Both the position numbers and the translations under genes were made by a program. Positions 50,905 to 61,355 of a stretch of DNA of 64,000 nt are shown one piece after another (position 1 is the stretch's first letter; every line of letters starts with the position of its first letter). The DNA lies in assembly GCA_019915015.1 (NCBI GenBank), contig JAHBBC010000007.1:1302001-1366000 (forward strand), written 5' to 3'. The notes under the pieces are model-generated. The model did not search any database. It had not been told where the DNA came from and saw nothing but the letters and a program-made list of their open reading frames with translations. The stretch comes from Auriscalpium vulgare. Its lineage: Eukaryota; Basidiomycota; Agaricomycetes; Russulales; Auriscalpiaceae.

Positions 50905-51458
50905 ACAGGGAGACAAGCGAAAGGCGCTGGTCGTGGGGCGAGACAGAGGAGCGAACGAATAAATGCGGGGCTAAACCAATGCCTTTCGTGCTTTCTCACG
51001 CTCTTACTGCGAGTTCACGTGAAGCGATTCGCTTCCACCTAGATCCTGCGTTCCCTGCCCATCGCCAAACAGGATTGCGAGCGGCGAGCGCACAGTTGGA
51101 GGAAGGAAGCAACTCTACAGAGCCTGCAGCGATCAATACCCGCGTGTCTGCCAGCCTCCAATCAGCGGCTCTGTTGACACTTGTTTGCATTCCCGATCCC
51201 GAAGCGGTAACGCAAGAGGGACCGACCGACAACCGACCCAACGTCCTCAAGACCCAAAATACGTGAGTACTCGCTATCATTTTGCCCAATTTTGCTGCTG
51301 GGTCGTTTGAGATGGCGAAAGGGTGCTGTTAGACTGCTGCTGTCGCGTAGGACGTTCGCGAAAGGATATGGATGGACTCGAGACGATCTGGATGGACCAC
51401 CTCTCAACCTCACCCGTACGCTCGCAAACCTAGGCTGATCCTTTCTCTGTAGACCACC
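50905..51458. promoter_or_regulatory. Divergent promoter of the kinase and RPL32
   Basis: 554 bp between the two start codons; the part near 51360-51458 holds the RPL32 leader with a likely leader intron (gtacgctcgc ... ctctgtag at 51416-51452). Nothing else could be assigned. Confidence 0.4.
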
Positions 51459-52008
51459 ATGGTCGTCAAGATTCCCATCATCAAAAAGCGCACGAAGCCG
51501 TTCAAGTTTGTGATTCCGTGCACCTCTACACAGCGTGTCGTCTGACGGCCACCCTCACCTAGGCGCCATCAGTCCGACCGGTACAAGGGCGTTGCGGAGG
51601 CATGGAGGAAGCCGAAGGGTATTGATAACAGGGTTCGCCGCCGATTCAAGGGCCAACTGCCCATGCCCAAGGTGCGTGCCTCGCAGTTCTGTGATGATAC
51701 CACCTTTCTGACTGGGGTAAAGATTGGCTATGGAAGCAACAAGAAGACGCGACATGTACTACCCAACGGCCTGAAGAAGTTCCTCGTGAACAACGTGCGG
51801 GAACTTGAGCTCTTACTCCTCCACAACAAGACATACGCTGCGGAGATCGCACACAGTGTCAGCTCCCGGAACCGGATTGTCATCCTCGAGCGGTGAGCCC
51901 TGTTGCATCTCTCGTCGTGATAACAGAGCTCAACCTGTCAATAACAGTGCTAAGGTGCTCGGCCTGAAGGTGACGAACGCGGCTGCTCGTCTGCGGTCGG
52001 AGGAGTGA
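51459..52008 (+). CDS. RPL32: 60S ribosomal protein L32
   Basis: Large-subunit protein eL32. Exon 1 [16 protein letters not shown], exon 2 [20 protein letters not shown] with [16 protein letters not shown], exon 3 [20 protein letters not shown] to [11 protein letters not shown], and exon 4 [19 protein letters not shown]. Length (about 130 residues) and motif order match the family exactly. Three coding introns. No snoRNA could be recognised in them by eye. Confidence 0.96.
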
Positions 52009-52403
52009 ACGCTTCGCATCGTCTTCATGATTTGCTTCCGTCTCATGTACCTACCATCCATACGACATGCCCACCAATATGCGCGAGTATGCATCCAGCC
52101 AGGAGTGATTTTGGATAGACCCCATGTTCGAGCTATACCTGACAGTATAGGCCGCGCTGATAAGTGAATACGCGGTGTGAGATCAAAAGCGGATGCATGG
52201 AGGATAGCACTTTCGGCTCTCCGCAAGCGCCCATGACGACTCGATCCTTCAAGCTTCAAGTTTCAAGCTCCAAGCTTCACTGCTGCAGACATACTTCTCT
52301 TACCTGCTGGACCTCCTACATTCATGCTTCACTGGCGGACAGTAGCCCGTAGAAACACTTGGTGCACCCACGTCCCCACACTCCCAGCCCCGCACCCAGC
52401 AAC
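52009..52403. other. Spacer between RPL32 and the MFS gene
   Basis: 395 bp without a gene. It contains a cluster of TTCAAGC-like heptamers (about 52248-52279: cttcaagtttcaagctccaagcttc), origin unknown. Confidence 0.5.
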
Positions 52404-54662
52404 ATGTCGGTCCGACTGAGCGATGCCGCCTACGAGGAGATCGATCCCTCCAGCGAAGAGATCGATGCTTTACTCCGTTCAGAAGACATTGGACGCTTGG
52501 ATGCACGGCCTGAACATCTGAAATTGAAGCGCTCCGTCAAATTGCGTGCGTTCATCGTACGGGCTCTTGCGCTACTCTGCGCCTGCTCTCTCAGCATTGG
52601 AAGCCATTAGTATGTGACCCAAGTAGTGTCTAGAATCCTGATACTGATAGTATGGACCCTCCAGTGGCAGCTACATCTTGTCCCCTCTCAAGTCGCGCCT
52701 GTCGAGGGAGATGGGGACATCCAACACCGAGTGCGTTTCCTGCTTGCGTTCGCCGCGGGCAGAGCATTGACTGTCTCCTGTGTATAGGTTCTCGCTGCTC
52801 ATATCCGCGTTCAGTTTGAACAGCACCTGGACACCGCTCGTCGGAGGCTACATGGCGAGCCGACTGGGAACCACATTCACGAGCATCCTCGCCACAGGTG
52901 TCATCTTGACAGGTCGGGAGTCACAGTGATTCGCCTGCTGGGGAGCTATTAACTCTGCAGTATAGGTCTCAGTACGCTCCTCATCGGAGACGTCGCTGAA
53001 GATGTCAGACTGATGACCCTCGGCATGTTCATCTTTGGACTGGGAGTAAGCCCTCTCGCTGTCATCCAAGAAACCATAATCGTCCGATTCTTCAAATCAC
53101 ATGGACTTGGACTCTCCATGGCTCTTGGCCTCGTTGCCGGGAAGGCCTCCTCATTTATATCTGCCCGCACGTCATATCCGCTGTCCGAGCGCTTCGGACC
53201 TCACGCGCCGTTCTATGCTGCAGCTACGCTAGCTCTTGTATCTTTCACCATTAATATTGTATATGTCTCTGCATCAAAGTGGCTTGTCCACGGCGCCGGG
53301 GCAGAGCTCGAAGCCCCCGAGCTTCAGGAGGAAGCTCGACATCTCCAGGACGTCTCCGAGGCGGAGGCTTTGAAGCATGTTGCCCAGAAGAAGCAAGTCA
53401 AGTTTTCGGAGATTGCGGAATTGGGGGATGTGTTTTGGGCGTGCGTAGAAGCTCTTGCCGTTTTCTGCGGGTCTGGGACTGACTACACTCCAGCTACATC
53501 GCCGTGAATGTTTTATGCGGTGCACTCTGGCATCCCTTCGCACAGCTTGCGCCGTATGTTTGTTAGATGACCCATATGTGAACTGTACCTGACACTCCTG
53601 CAGGAACGTCATAGAGCATCGTTTCCAACTCCCAGAGCAGGAAGCCAGCCAGCAGGCGTCGTACTTACTTGCTGGAAGCATCTTCCTCTACCCCTCGGTA
53701 TGTCCTTGGCCACGTGCTGATTCTTACTCACTTTCTACACTCAGGTTGGCCTTTTAATCGACAAGTACAAGCGACCATACCTCGTCCTCATCATGTTCAC
53801 GCTTTCCTCCCTGCTCACTTTCTCGGCATTCGCATGGCTTTGCCTTCCAACCGGCTTCACGAAGACAGCCTGGCCCGCTATCGTCACTTTTGGCGCAGGC
53901 TTTGGGTTCTCTCCTCGTATATGGCTTTTTTATCCTTGGTTGTGCCATTGAATTGACCTTCATCCCCAAGTGCTCCTTGTCTTACTGGTTCCCACTCTGG
54001 TCCCGACCAAATACATCTCGACTACACTGGGGGCCCACAAGAGTGTAAGTACTGGAACCTGGATTTTGTTTACGAAGACCTGACGACCTGGATGTTCATA
54101 GCTTGAGCAAGCTGGTACGGTTATGTCACAAACGCTTGCGGGCCTCGTATTGGATGTACAGAAGCATGGCCATGACACTGAATCGCCCTCTCGACCACCT
54201 TCGACCGTTGACGACTCCCGATACCTCCATCTCTTGACTTCGTTCCTTGTTGCCAATAGCGTTCAATTGCTCGGCATTTTCGGTCTGTGGTACCTAGACC
54301 GACGACAACGACGTAACGCTACACGGCACCGCAGATCTCTCCTAGGATCTCGCGCGGAGGCATCGTCTGCGATGAAACCTGATGGAGATGAGGACGAAGA
54401 GGAAGAGGAAGAGGAAGAGGATAGCCTTCAAATGTCTCCTCACGTCGGGCCGTCCCTCATACCGGAGAGCTCGTACGGGACGTCTGGAAGCCCTCGTGAA
54501 AGCAGTGCAACACCAAATCGAGTATCGGAACGCTCAAAAAGAGGGAAGGTTTTTGCTGCGATGTGCCTGGCTTTGGTCATCACTGCTTGGGTGTTATTCA
54601 TCGGGACGGCATGGAAGAGACTGCGTTCGAAGGCAGATAGAGGCGGAGATTCAGAGGATTGA
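52404..54662 (+). CDS. Major facilitator superfamily transporter
   Basis: About twelve membrane helices over seven exons. Helix-rich parts include AFIVRALALLCACSLSIGSH, FSLLISAFSLNSTWTPLVGG (with YMASRLG), LMTLGMFIFGLGVSPLAVIQ, LGLSMALGLVAGKASSF, YAAATLALVSFTINIVYVSA, YLVLIMFTLSSLLTFSAFAW and LLTSFLVANSVQLLGIFGLW. GYMASRLGTT is the loop 2-3 MFS motif A region. The long C-terminal tail is Ser-rich with an acidic run (DGDEDEEEEEEEEDSLQM), then one more helix (VFAAMCLALVITAWVLFIG). Overall order resembles the MFSD1/SLC49-like lysosomal group, but the substrate is unknown. Confidence 0.85.
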
Positions 54663-54811
54663 CAGAGCAGTGGATCATGTTGTATCGATATTGCTCTATC
54701 GTTGTTGTACTATAGGCTATCTCAGCGCGCTGTCGTGCGTTTGTGTTGGATTCCTGGTTCCGATAGGTACTATCGGGACTAGGTCTTGTCAGGCTCTGAA
54801 GGTCGCTCAAA

Positions 54812-55723
54812 ATGGAAATCACGCTTGTGACCGTGACGTTTGCTTGTCAGCGTGTGAATTTTGGCGTGGCTGTCGCGCCGCCTGCTTTCCACCACATCAA
54901 TTGCACACAAATGCTCAAAAGACGCCAATCTGTCGATGTTTTTTTGCGAAGAGTTCGCGTCAGAGTTGACGACGAACCTTGTGCTTGCCCAGATGGTGGG
55001 CTCCTGTCTTGAGATTGACATCCTCTGACTTCCCGTAGATCATCTTACCCCTGTATTGTCGGATGATGGGCCGCTCCTCATGAGCGAAGACGAGGTGGGG
55101 GTGGATGCCTTCTTATCCTCCGATGCTCGCGTTTGTCGGCTGTGTGGTGAGTACCCTCTTACTAGTCATAGCTGGTGTGTTACATTGTCTTTCAGGCGTC
55201 GTTCGAAACTCCGTGGTGGCTAGCCAGGCATCTGAACAGGAGACTACTGTCGAGCCCGCGGCTGCAACTATCGACCCTGATACCTCTTTTACCGACGAAG
55301 CTATGGATGTGGAGCCTCCCGACTTTCCAGGTATGCATCATTATATTCAGGCTGATAATATATGTGCTCAGTTTAGTCTCAGTCGGTGCGGCATGTGTTC
55401 CTTCACATGAACCAACCATCCACTCCCGACCGCCACCAGGTAGGTGTTCGTCGGTTTGGTCTACTGCAAACTTATCATTTTTTGCAGAAACACTGGGAGG
55501 CGCGTCGGCTTCGTCTTCGAGTCCGTCCAACCTGCGACAACGTTCCGGTACGTTCTTTGTGACTTTATAAATGTTCCTTGGCTGACCAACACGTGAGACG
55601 CCTCTGATAGGTGAGTCTCGAGATTCGGGCGTAGGACGGGCGAGAGACGAGCCCAGGGAGGAACCAAAGGTGTGTAGTCCTGTCGGTACGGGGCTTCCCC
55701 GTGTTGACAGACCTCCTCCGTAG
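54812..55723 (+). CDS. Predicted six-exon gene, all introns in phase 1, no known family
   Basis: ATG at 54812 opens MEITLVTVTFACQRVNFGVA and leads to RRVRVRVDDEPCACPD. Five GT...AG introns follow (first 54996-55038, then about 55145-55193, 55332-55378, 55442-55488 and 55557-55610), and each one splits a codon after its first base. The joined frame stays open through DHLTPVLSDDGPLLMSEDEV, DARVCRLCGVVRNSVVASQA, an acidic segment (DPDTSFTDEAMDVEPPDFP), Ser/Pro stretches and GESRDSGVGRARDEPREEP, to the TAG at 55721. CxC and CRLCG could be part of a metal site. Consistent intron phase and an uninterrupted frame argue for a real gene; the protein is unrecognised. Confidence 0.5.
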
Positions 55724-56201
55724 CACGGAAGGAGTGGAGGGCGAGGAGATGTGATCACGCCCGTAGGCGCAAGGCCCGAGCGGGAGCTCAGTCGTTAGGA
55801 GGCTTCCTCCTGGTGACTGGCTCGAGAGAGAGAAGGGCGAGGCGCCGACGGCCCAAGTGCGTCGCGCGTGTGTGGTTCTGTGGGCGCGCTGTTGGCGCTC
55901 GAGAAGCCTCACGCGCTCGTGACTCGTCGCGTCGTCGCGTCGTCGATTCTCGTAGTCGACTAGCAACTACTTTGCCTGAGGGAGACTTGAAGAGAATTGA
56001 GGAAGGCGAAGAGACGAGAAAAAGAGAAAGAAAAAGAAACACGTTGTATTGATGATGCACGATGCTGTCAGTACACGACTTATATACTTACAGACATCTT
56101 CAAACTCCGACTAATCTAATCTATTGTACAGTAATCTAATAGCGTCCTGCGTCGAGACTGATGACCTTCTGCCCGCGTTACCTCCGGGCCTCTTTCTCCC
56201 G
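55724..56201. other. Spacer with purine-rich DNA, no gene seen
   Basis: Contains a GA-rich stretch (55975-56040) and short tcgtcgcgtcg repeats near 55922-55950. No terminal repeat of a retroelement could be matched on the other side. Confidence 0.4.
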
Positions 56202-58502
56202 TCACAAAGCCCCCCCAGTCTCGGCGTTGGAAGCTTCGCTCGAATTGTCCCAAGAGGCCTGCAGCGCGCCCAAGTCGAGGATTCCCAGGGCTGCGATGTC
56301 GGGGTCCGCGTTGATCTGGCCTTCTGCATGTGCTTCCGAGCCTACACCGTCCAGTGCACGTCGTTCAGCTGGGCGCAAGGCATTACGCAGTTCCTTAGTC
56401 CACTGTGTCGGCGTGAGGGTGAGGTCTTGCTTCGCCGCGGAGAGATTGTTCAGACGTGTGGTGAACCAGACTTCGTTGGACCATGACCATTCACCGTTCC
56501 ATGCGCGACTGTCCAAGAAGTCCTTCTGTCTCGGCCAAAGGCTTCGTCCGCTCTTTCCTCCATACAGCCGATCTACCTCCGATGGGGTCGTGCGGTCGAA
56601 GCAGCTAGGAACTGGAGTGGTAGTCGCGTCGCCAATGCCATATTCCGTTACTAGCCGCGAAGGCCCCGTACCCGCATCCTCCAACAGGCTAGGAGGCCCA
56701 AATTGAAGGGCGAGTCTCCAAGAAATGCCACCCGCTTGGAGGAACATGCGTGCGTTAGGCTGTGTCATGAGGTCGCGCACAGTCGCGAGGTACGCGTCCC
56801 AGATGTTGGCGCGTGCCTCCCACCAACGAACTTGGGTGAGGTTGACGTGCGCGTACGCCGCCCAGCTGTCCGGCAGGATTGGGAGTGGCTGCGGTAAACG
56901 ACTCTTTGGATAGCTCCATCGGAAGGAAATGCCTTTGCTGAGCATGAAGGCAATCACGTCTGGCCACGGTGCAGTGCAGGCATCTCTCCACATCGCTACT
57001 CGCAGTTTCGAGCGCGACAGCAAGTGAATATGCCCCGTAAGGATGGGAGAGGTGGGCGGGATGGACAACGGAGTCTCCGAAGGACGTAAGATAGCCGCTG
57101 AGAACGTAGCGACCCCATGCAGCGGTGAAGATGGCCCGTACACTTCCGTATTAACAGTGACGGGCTGCTCCTCTAAGCTGACGTTGGCCGGAGCGGGGGA
57201 AACAGGCTCGGTGTCCATGGCCGTCGACCGATCGCCGCGCGTCTCGGATATTCTGTCCATCAGTGAAGTCGTGGGCACTGTATCCAACCGCGACAACAAA
57301 GATGCGGGCTTAACAGAAATTCCGTGGGACATGCGAGCCAGCAACGTTGGAACTTTTGGAGTGTCAAATTCTCTCGATATACTCTCAACCATTGATGTGG
57401 GACCCGTCAGACGATCAAGAAGAGATCGAGCGCTCGATCCACCCTCGAGAGAGCTGTCCTCTCGAGGTCTTTTACGTCCGCGTGTCTCGATGGGCGTGGT
57501 TGGTCCGCGGGAGGATGAAGAAGAGCTATCCTTCTTCGCAGAACCGGACTGTCCAGTTCTGTCCTCCATAACCACGTCCGATGAGGCACGTTGCGACGAA
57601 CTTTCTCCAGGCCCGTGATGGAGAGTTTGGAGAGAGACACGAATGGCGGTTTGAACGTCGGCCTCTTCTTGATGCAGCTGATGTTCAACATCCGCGTCGC
57701 TTTCGCGGAGTGGGGATGATGGGTCGACGTGTGCTCTCTGCTTCCCTTTCCCGGATGGCGATGAGGCGCGCGGCTCGGCAGTTGAAGGGGTTGGAGGATC
57801 GGCCGGCGGCCTCATGGGACCGATGTTCTTCCCGTATATAGACTCGATGAAATCGTCTTCTTCGTCCTGGTCATAGGCGGGAAGCGGCAGCATCTCCCAT
57901 TCGCCCGGCAGCTCCTTGGTCGCACGGAAGTCGGTTATGTCGACGAACACGGTACCGTCCCCAGGTCCAGGATGATTCAACCGAACCGCACATCCCATGT
58001 ACTCGCCATCCTTCACGTGCTTGGCTGCGATGTACCGCCTCGTGGAGGGGTCGTCCGAATCCATCTGCTCGTGCCAGCGACGGACTTCACTGACTTTTCG
58101 AATACGGTCTTTGCGGAGCAGTTCGTTTGTCCTATGCTTCAAGTTCTCGGCGTTTTTCTCCCACTTGCGCAAGCGTTTGTCTCGTTCACGTGTTACCGCT
58201 CCGATTTCTCGCGCACCCAGATTGCGAGGGTTGAGCATTTCCAACTCAGGTTTCTCCAACCCGAAGTGCCACAGATACCGAGGGTTCGCGCTGATGAGAT
58301 GTACCCTGGGGGAGGCCCCGGGAACGTCGATAGAAATGGAGGGAGCGAGCAGCCAACCGCTGGCCCAAGAGGTGGTGGGTCGGAGGAAGAAACCCAAGAT
58401 CGCGACCGTGCCCCGAACAAACCACCCAGGACCCCGCGGGTCCTGCCCTCGTCCTGCGGCCCTCTCCCTCTCTCTCTCTCCGCTCCCGTCCGACCGTCGC
58501 AC
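56202..58502 (-). CDS. Long ORF, unrecognised protein, possibly transposon-associated family
   Basis: One uninterrupted frame of about 766 codons. The start given is a GTG at the ORF edge; the first internal ATG is near 58232 (MLNPRNLGAREIGAV), so a 5' exon is probably missing. Recognisable parts: a Lys/Arg-rich helix (TRERDKRLRKWEKNAENLKH), VFVDITDFRATKELPGEWEM, a long Ser/Asp-rich centre with KGKQRA and GRKRPRED (nuclear-signal-like), and a Trp-rich C-terminal domain: RWWEARANIWDAYLATVRDL, SLWPRQKDFLDSRAWNGEWS and LTPTQWTKELRNALRPAERR. From general knowledge, similar Trp-rich C-termini occur in multi-copy agaricomycete proteins, but I cannot name the family. Confidence 0.55.
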   Translation of the reverse strand: MRRSDGSGERERERAAGRGQDPRGPGWFVRGTVAILGFFLRPTTSWASGWLLAPSISIDVPGASPRVHLISANPRYLWHFGLEKPELEMLNPRNLGAREIGAVTRERDKRLRKWEKNAENLKHRTNELLRKDRIRKVSEVRRWHEQMDSDDPSTRRYIAAKHVKDGEYMGCAVRLNHPGPGDGTVFVDITDFRATKELPGEWEMLPLPAYDQDEEDDFIESIYGKNIGPMRPPADPPTPSTAEPRASSPSGKGKQRAHVDPSSPLRESDADVEHQLHQEEADVQTAIRVSLQTLHHGPGESSSQRASSDVVMEDRTGQSGSAKKDSSSSSSRGPTTPIETRGRKRPREDSSLEGGSSARSLLDRLTGPTSMVESISREFDTPKVPTLLARMSHGISVKPASLLSRLDTVPTTSLMDRISETRGDRSTAMDTEPVSPAPANVSLEEQPVTVNTEVYGPSSPLHGVATFSAAILRPSETPLSIPPTSPILTGHIHLLSRSKLRVAMWRDACTAPWPDVIAFMLSKGISFRWSYPKSRLPQPLPILPDSWAAYAHVNLTQVRWWEARANIWDAYLATVRDLMTQPNARMFLQAGGISWRLALQFGPPSLLEDAGTGPSRLVTEYGIGDATTTPVPSCFDRTTPSEVDRLYGGKSGRSLWPRQKDFLDSRAWNGEWSWSNEVWFTTRLNNLSAAKQDLTLTPTQWTKELRNALRPAERRALDGVGSEAHAEGQINADPDIAALGILDLGALQASWDNSSEASNAETGGAL

Positions 58503-59289
58503 GTTGCGTCTCTTCCCACACTATTCGGTGCGACCCTCCCGTCTGTCGTCGCCGGTCCGTCCTAGTTGCGGAGTCGCCCTTGCCGTCCGACCGTCCGTCT
58601 TGTGTCCCCGCGCTTGTACCGTCCGAGTCGCTATCCTGTAATATAAACGTCAGTCATAAAACCTACCACACTGTATCACTCCAGTCTGTGGTTGAGTCGG
58701 GGCAGCGTAGCCCGTGGTATCGCAAAGGTGGCGCGACCCGGATGTCGCTACGGCTTCCTGGTTTAAGGCATCGTGTCGGGCTGGTCTGGCGGTGTCGCGT
58801 CGTGCGGTGCTCTCTGTGAAGCAGGAACGAAAGGTGTAGTCTCGGGTGTAGGCCCAAGGTCCAAAAGTGTCCCTACAACAAGTCGAATCGCGTCTATATA
58901 CCGCTGCTTCGTCAGCTCTTCCCACGCGTCTGCGCTCCTACGCGTCCTACCGAGTTCCGCGCCCGACCGTTCCGACTCCCTACCTCGGCTCTCCGACTCC
59001 TCCCCAGACGCTCGCTCGCTTTGTGCTGTCCCGTGGTCGTGCCGGTGCCGCGACGCCTGTGGGGCGTCTCGGGGGTGTGTGTCTTGGTGTAGCGGTGTGA
59101 TTGGTCCGTTTCGGTGCCTGTAGCGCTGCGGGTCCCATCATCCTCCCCCCAACTGAGCTACCGACTGCCCTCAGTCGGCGAATCCCCGGATGGCTCCTCC
59201 TGATAAAGGCTCCCTCGCGCCGTCTCGATGAGTCGTCAGGTAGCGTCGCACCGCCCGCCCGACCAACCAACCCCCCCCCACACACCATC
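58503..59289. other. Divergent spacer, GC-rich, no gene supported
   Basis: 787 bp between the long minus-strand ORF and the acidic-protein gene. Holds a tRNA A-box-like string on the minus strand (59149-59164) but no full tRNA fold, and a C-run at 59273-59279. Probably contains missing 5' exons or promoters of both genes. Confidence 0.4.
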
Positions 59290-60205
59290 ATGACCTGGTC
59301 TCCCCACACGTACCGTCGCGGTACTCTCTTGCTGTACCACCTGGGTCGGGCCCCCAGCGCGGACTTCCCGCTCGCAGCAGCCGCCGAAGCGATCGAATCG
59401 CGCGAGCGTTGGGCACAGGAGGTGTTGGCTGTCATCGTACGGTTCCCCTTTAACAGATCCCCCGCGCCGCGCCCGCGAGCTCCTGGCCGAGGTCTTGTCG
59501 TCTGTGGACGCGGATGTCGGTCGGTTCGAGTCGCTCCCGGCTGCCGACCGCTTCCCCGAGGGCGCCGAGTCCATCGCCCTCGTCCAGGCGGAGCTCGATG
59601 CCAGTCGGACCGTCCTCCTCACCTGGCCGCACCGCCACGACTGCCTCCTCCTTCGCTGGGCGCAGTTGACTCATCGGTACGGGGCGCGGGACACGTCCGA
59701 GGTCCCCGGCTCCGACGCCGCTCCCTCTCCCTCGCCGCCTGGTTCCCCCATCGCCGGGCCTAGCGCTGCCCACGCTCCCGACTCGCCGGCCATTGCCACC
59801 ATCCCGCCGAGTTCCGTCGCCGCCTCGACGCCGGGCGATCCCGCCGACTCCGACGAGGACGAAGACGAGCTCGCCGTCCCCGACCAGCCGCCGAGTCCCG
59901 ACGAGGAGGAGGACGACCACGCTTCGGGTCGTGCCAGCCCGGCTCCCGTCGCGGGTTCGTCGGACGCTGCGGCCGACCATGGTGACGAGGGCGGGGAAGT
60001 TGCGACGGACGAGGAGGAAGAAGAAGACGCGGGCGTCGCTGTGGCCGAGGGCGGGGAAGTCGCGACGGACGAGGAGGAAGAAGAAGACGCGGGCGTCGCT
60101 GTGGCCGAGGGCGGGGAAGTCGCGACGGACGAGGAGAGCAGCGAGGCGGCTGCTGAGGAGGGTGCTGCCTCCGCGGAGGCCGTCGCCATGGACGTCGACG
60201 AGTAG
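59290..60205 (+). CDS. Acidic protein with tandem repeats, unrecognised
   Basis: Start MTWSPHTYRRGTLLLYHLGR. A 49-nt intron (gttgggcac...ctttaacag, about 59409-59457) joins the first exon to a second that reads HPPRRARELLAEVLSSVDAD, VGRFESLPAADRFPEGAESI, TVLLTWPHRHDCLLLRWAQL, i.e. a helical domain of about 140 residues. The remainder is Ser/Pro-rich and then strongly acidic, with a 20-residue repeat (EGGEVATDEEEEEDAGVAVA) present in two full and one partial copy. It ends in AMDVDE. I do not recognise the family. The layout (small helical domain plus acidic tail) suggests a nuclear or chaperone-like interaction protein, by inference only. Confidence 0.6.
59986..60136 (+). repeat. 60-bp in-frame tandem repeat
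   Basis: Two complete copies of a 60-bp unit with one mismatch (59986-60045, 60046-60105) and a partial third copy (60106-60136). The period is a multiple of three, so it lengthens the acidic tail without breaking the frame. Confidence 0.95.
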
Positions 60206-60425
60206 TGTAAGTTTTCCCGACCTTCCCTGTCCTTTTCCCCTTCTATAGTTGTACGATACCCGGCCGCTCGACGTGTTTTCTTTTCCCTTTTTCTTGTGTA
60301 GCGTACATGTTGAAGAGAGCCGATGCTACGCACGGCGGACGATTCCATCCAAGGAAGGTTATAATTGTAACTCAATTTGCATCACTACATTTGAATGGCA
60401 AGTTGTACAATATTCAAATCAATTA
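60206..60425. other. Base-composition boundary
   Basis: From here to the window end the DNA is clearly richer in A and T than the rest. No gene is supported in this short stretch; it is the 3' flank of both the acidic-protein gene and the minus-strand gene. Confidence 0.4.
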
Positions 60426-60890
60426 TTAAAGTACTCGCATACAAGCATTCGTTCGTAAAGTCTTACGCTGGTTCGAATTCCGGTTCTCATTTTTATATTT
60501 TGACTTGGCCCTTTAATATCTGTGTTACAACGACTTTCTATTCTCACAATATCTCAACCGCAGAGGGCACGCATTACAACGTAATATACAAGACCAGGAC
60601 ATGGAGGGCGATCGAGACGATTCCTGGACGTGAATTAAAATATTCGAATTAGAATATTTCATGCGACATCAAAGTATTCACATACAAGCGTCCGTTGGGA
60701 AAGTCTTACGCTTCTTGGAATTTTGCTCTTCAATTATCTTCTCCAACACGGCAACTTCCTTCAAGAGCCTCTGCTCTCGTTCCAGTGTCATCTGGAAGCG
60801 ATTTTCCTCCAAGTTGCAGAGGTTCGCGAGATTCTAAAGCAACACAATATTACACTACGTGGAGGAAGAGACTCGTAAATTCTCACCTTG
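60426..60890 (+). repeat. 465-bp tandem duplication, copy 1
   Basis: Apparently identical to 60891-61355. Begins ttaaagtactcgcatacaag and ends ttctcaccttg. On the minus strand it contains a full copy of the last coding exon of the neighbouring gene (LANLCNLEENRFQ ... KKRKTFPTDA). Confidence 0.95.
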
Positions 60891-61355
60891 TTAAAGTACT
60901 CGCATACAAGCATTCGTTCGTAAAGTCTTACGCTGGTTCGAATTCCGGTTCTCATTTTTATATTTTGACTTGGCCCTTTAATATCTGTGTTACAACGACT
61001 TTCTATTCTCACAATATCTCAACCGCAGAGGGCACGCATTACAACGTAATATACAAGACCAGGACATGGAGGGCGATCGAGACGATTCCTGGACGTGAAT
61101 TAAAATATTCGAATTAGAATATTTCATGCGACATCAAAGTATTCACATACAAGCGTCCGTTGGGAAAGTCTTACGCTTCTTGGAATTTTGCTCTTCAATT
61201 ATCTTCTCCAACACGGCAACTTCCTTCAAGAGCCTCTGCTCTCGTTCCAGTGTCATCTGGAAGCGATTTTCCTCCAAGTTGCAGAGGTTCGCGAGATTCT
61301 AAAGCAACACAATATTACACTACGTGGAGGAAGAGACTCGTAAATTCTCACCTTG
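60891..61355 (+). repeat. 465-bp tandem duplication, copy 2
   Basis: Second copy, contiguous with the first. It supplies the last coding exon that is in register with the upstream exons of the minus-strand gene. A diverged, shorter similarity exists inside each unit: both halves contain a motif like aaagta(c/t)tc(g/a)catacaag near their start. Confidence 0.95.

Noticed and set aside
59149..59164. tRNA A-box-like string on the minus strand (tcggtagctcagttgg)
   Set aside because: No matching anticodon arm, T-arm or acceptor stem could be folded around it; at best a decayed fragment.
55600..59300. LTR retrotransposon
   Set aside because: I looked for matching terminal repeats and for reverse transcriptase, RNase H or integrase motifs and found none.
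60471..60485. B-box-like ggttcgaattcc inside the 465-bp repeat
   Set aside because: Loop is one base too long and there is no A-box at the right distance; it lies in an intron of a coding gene.
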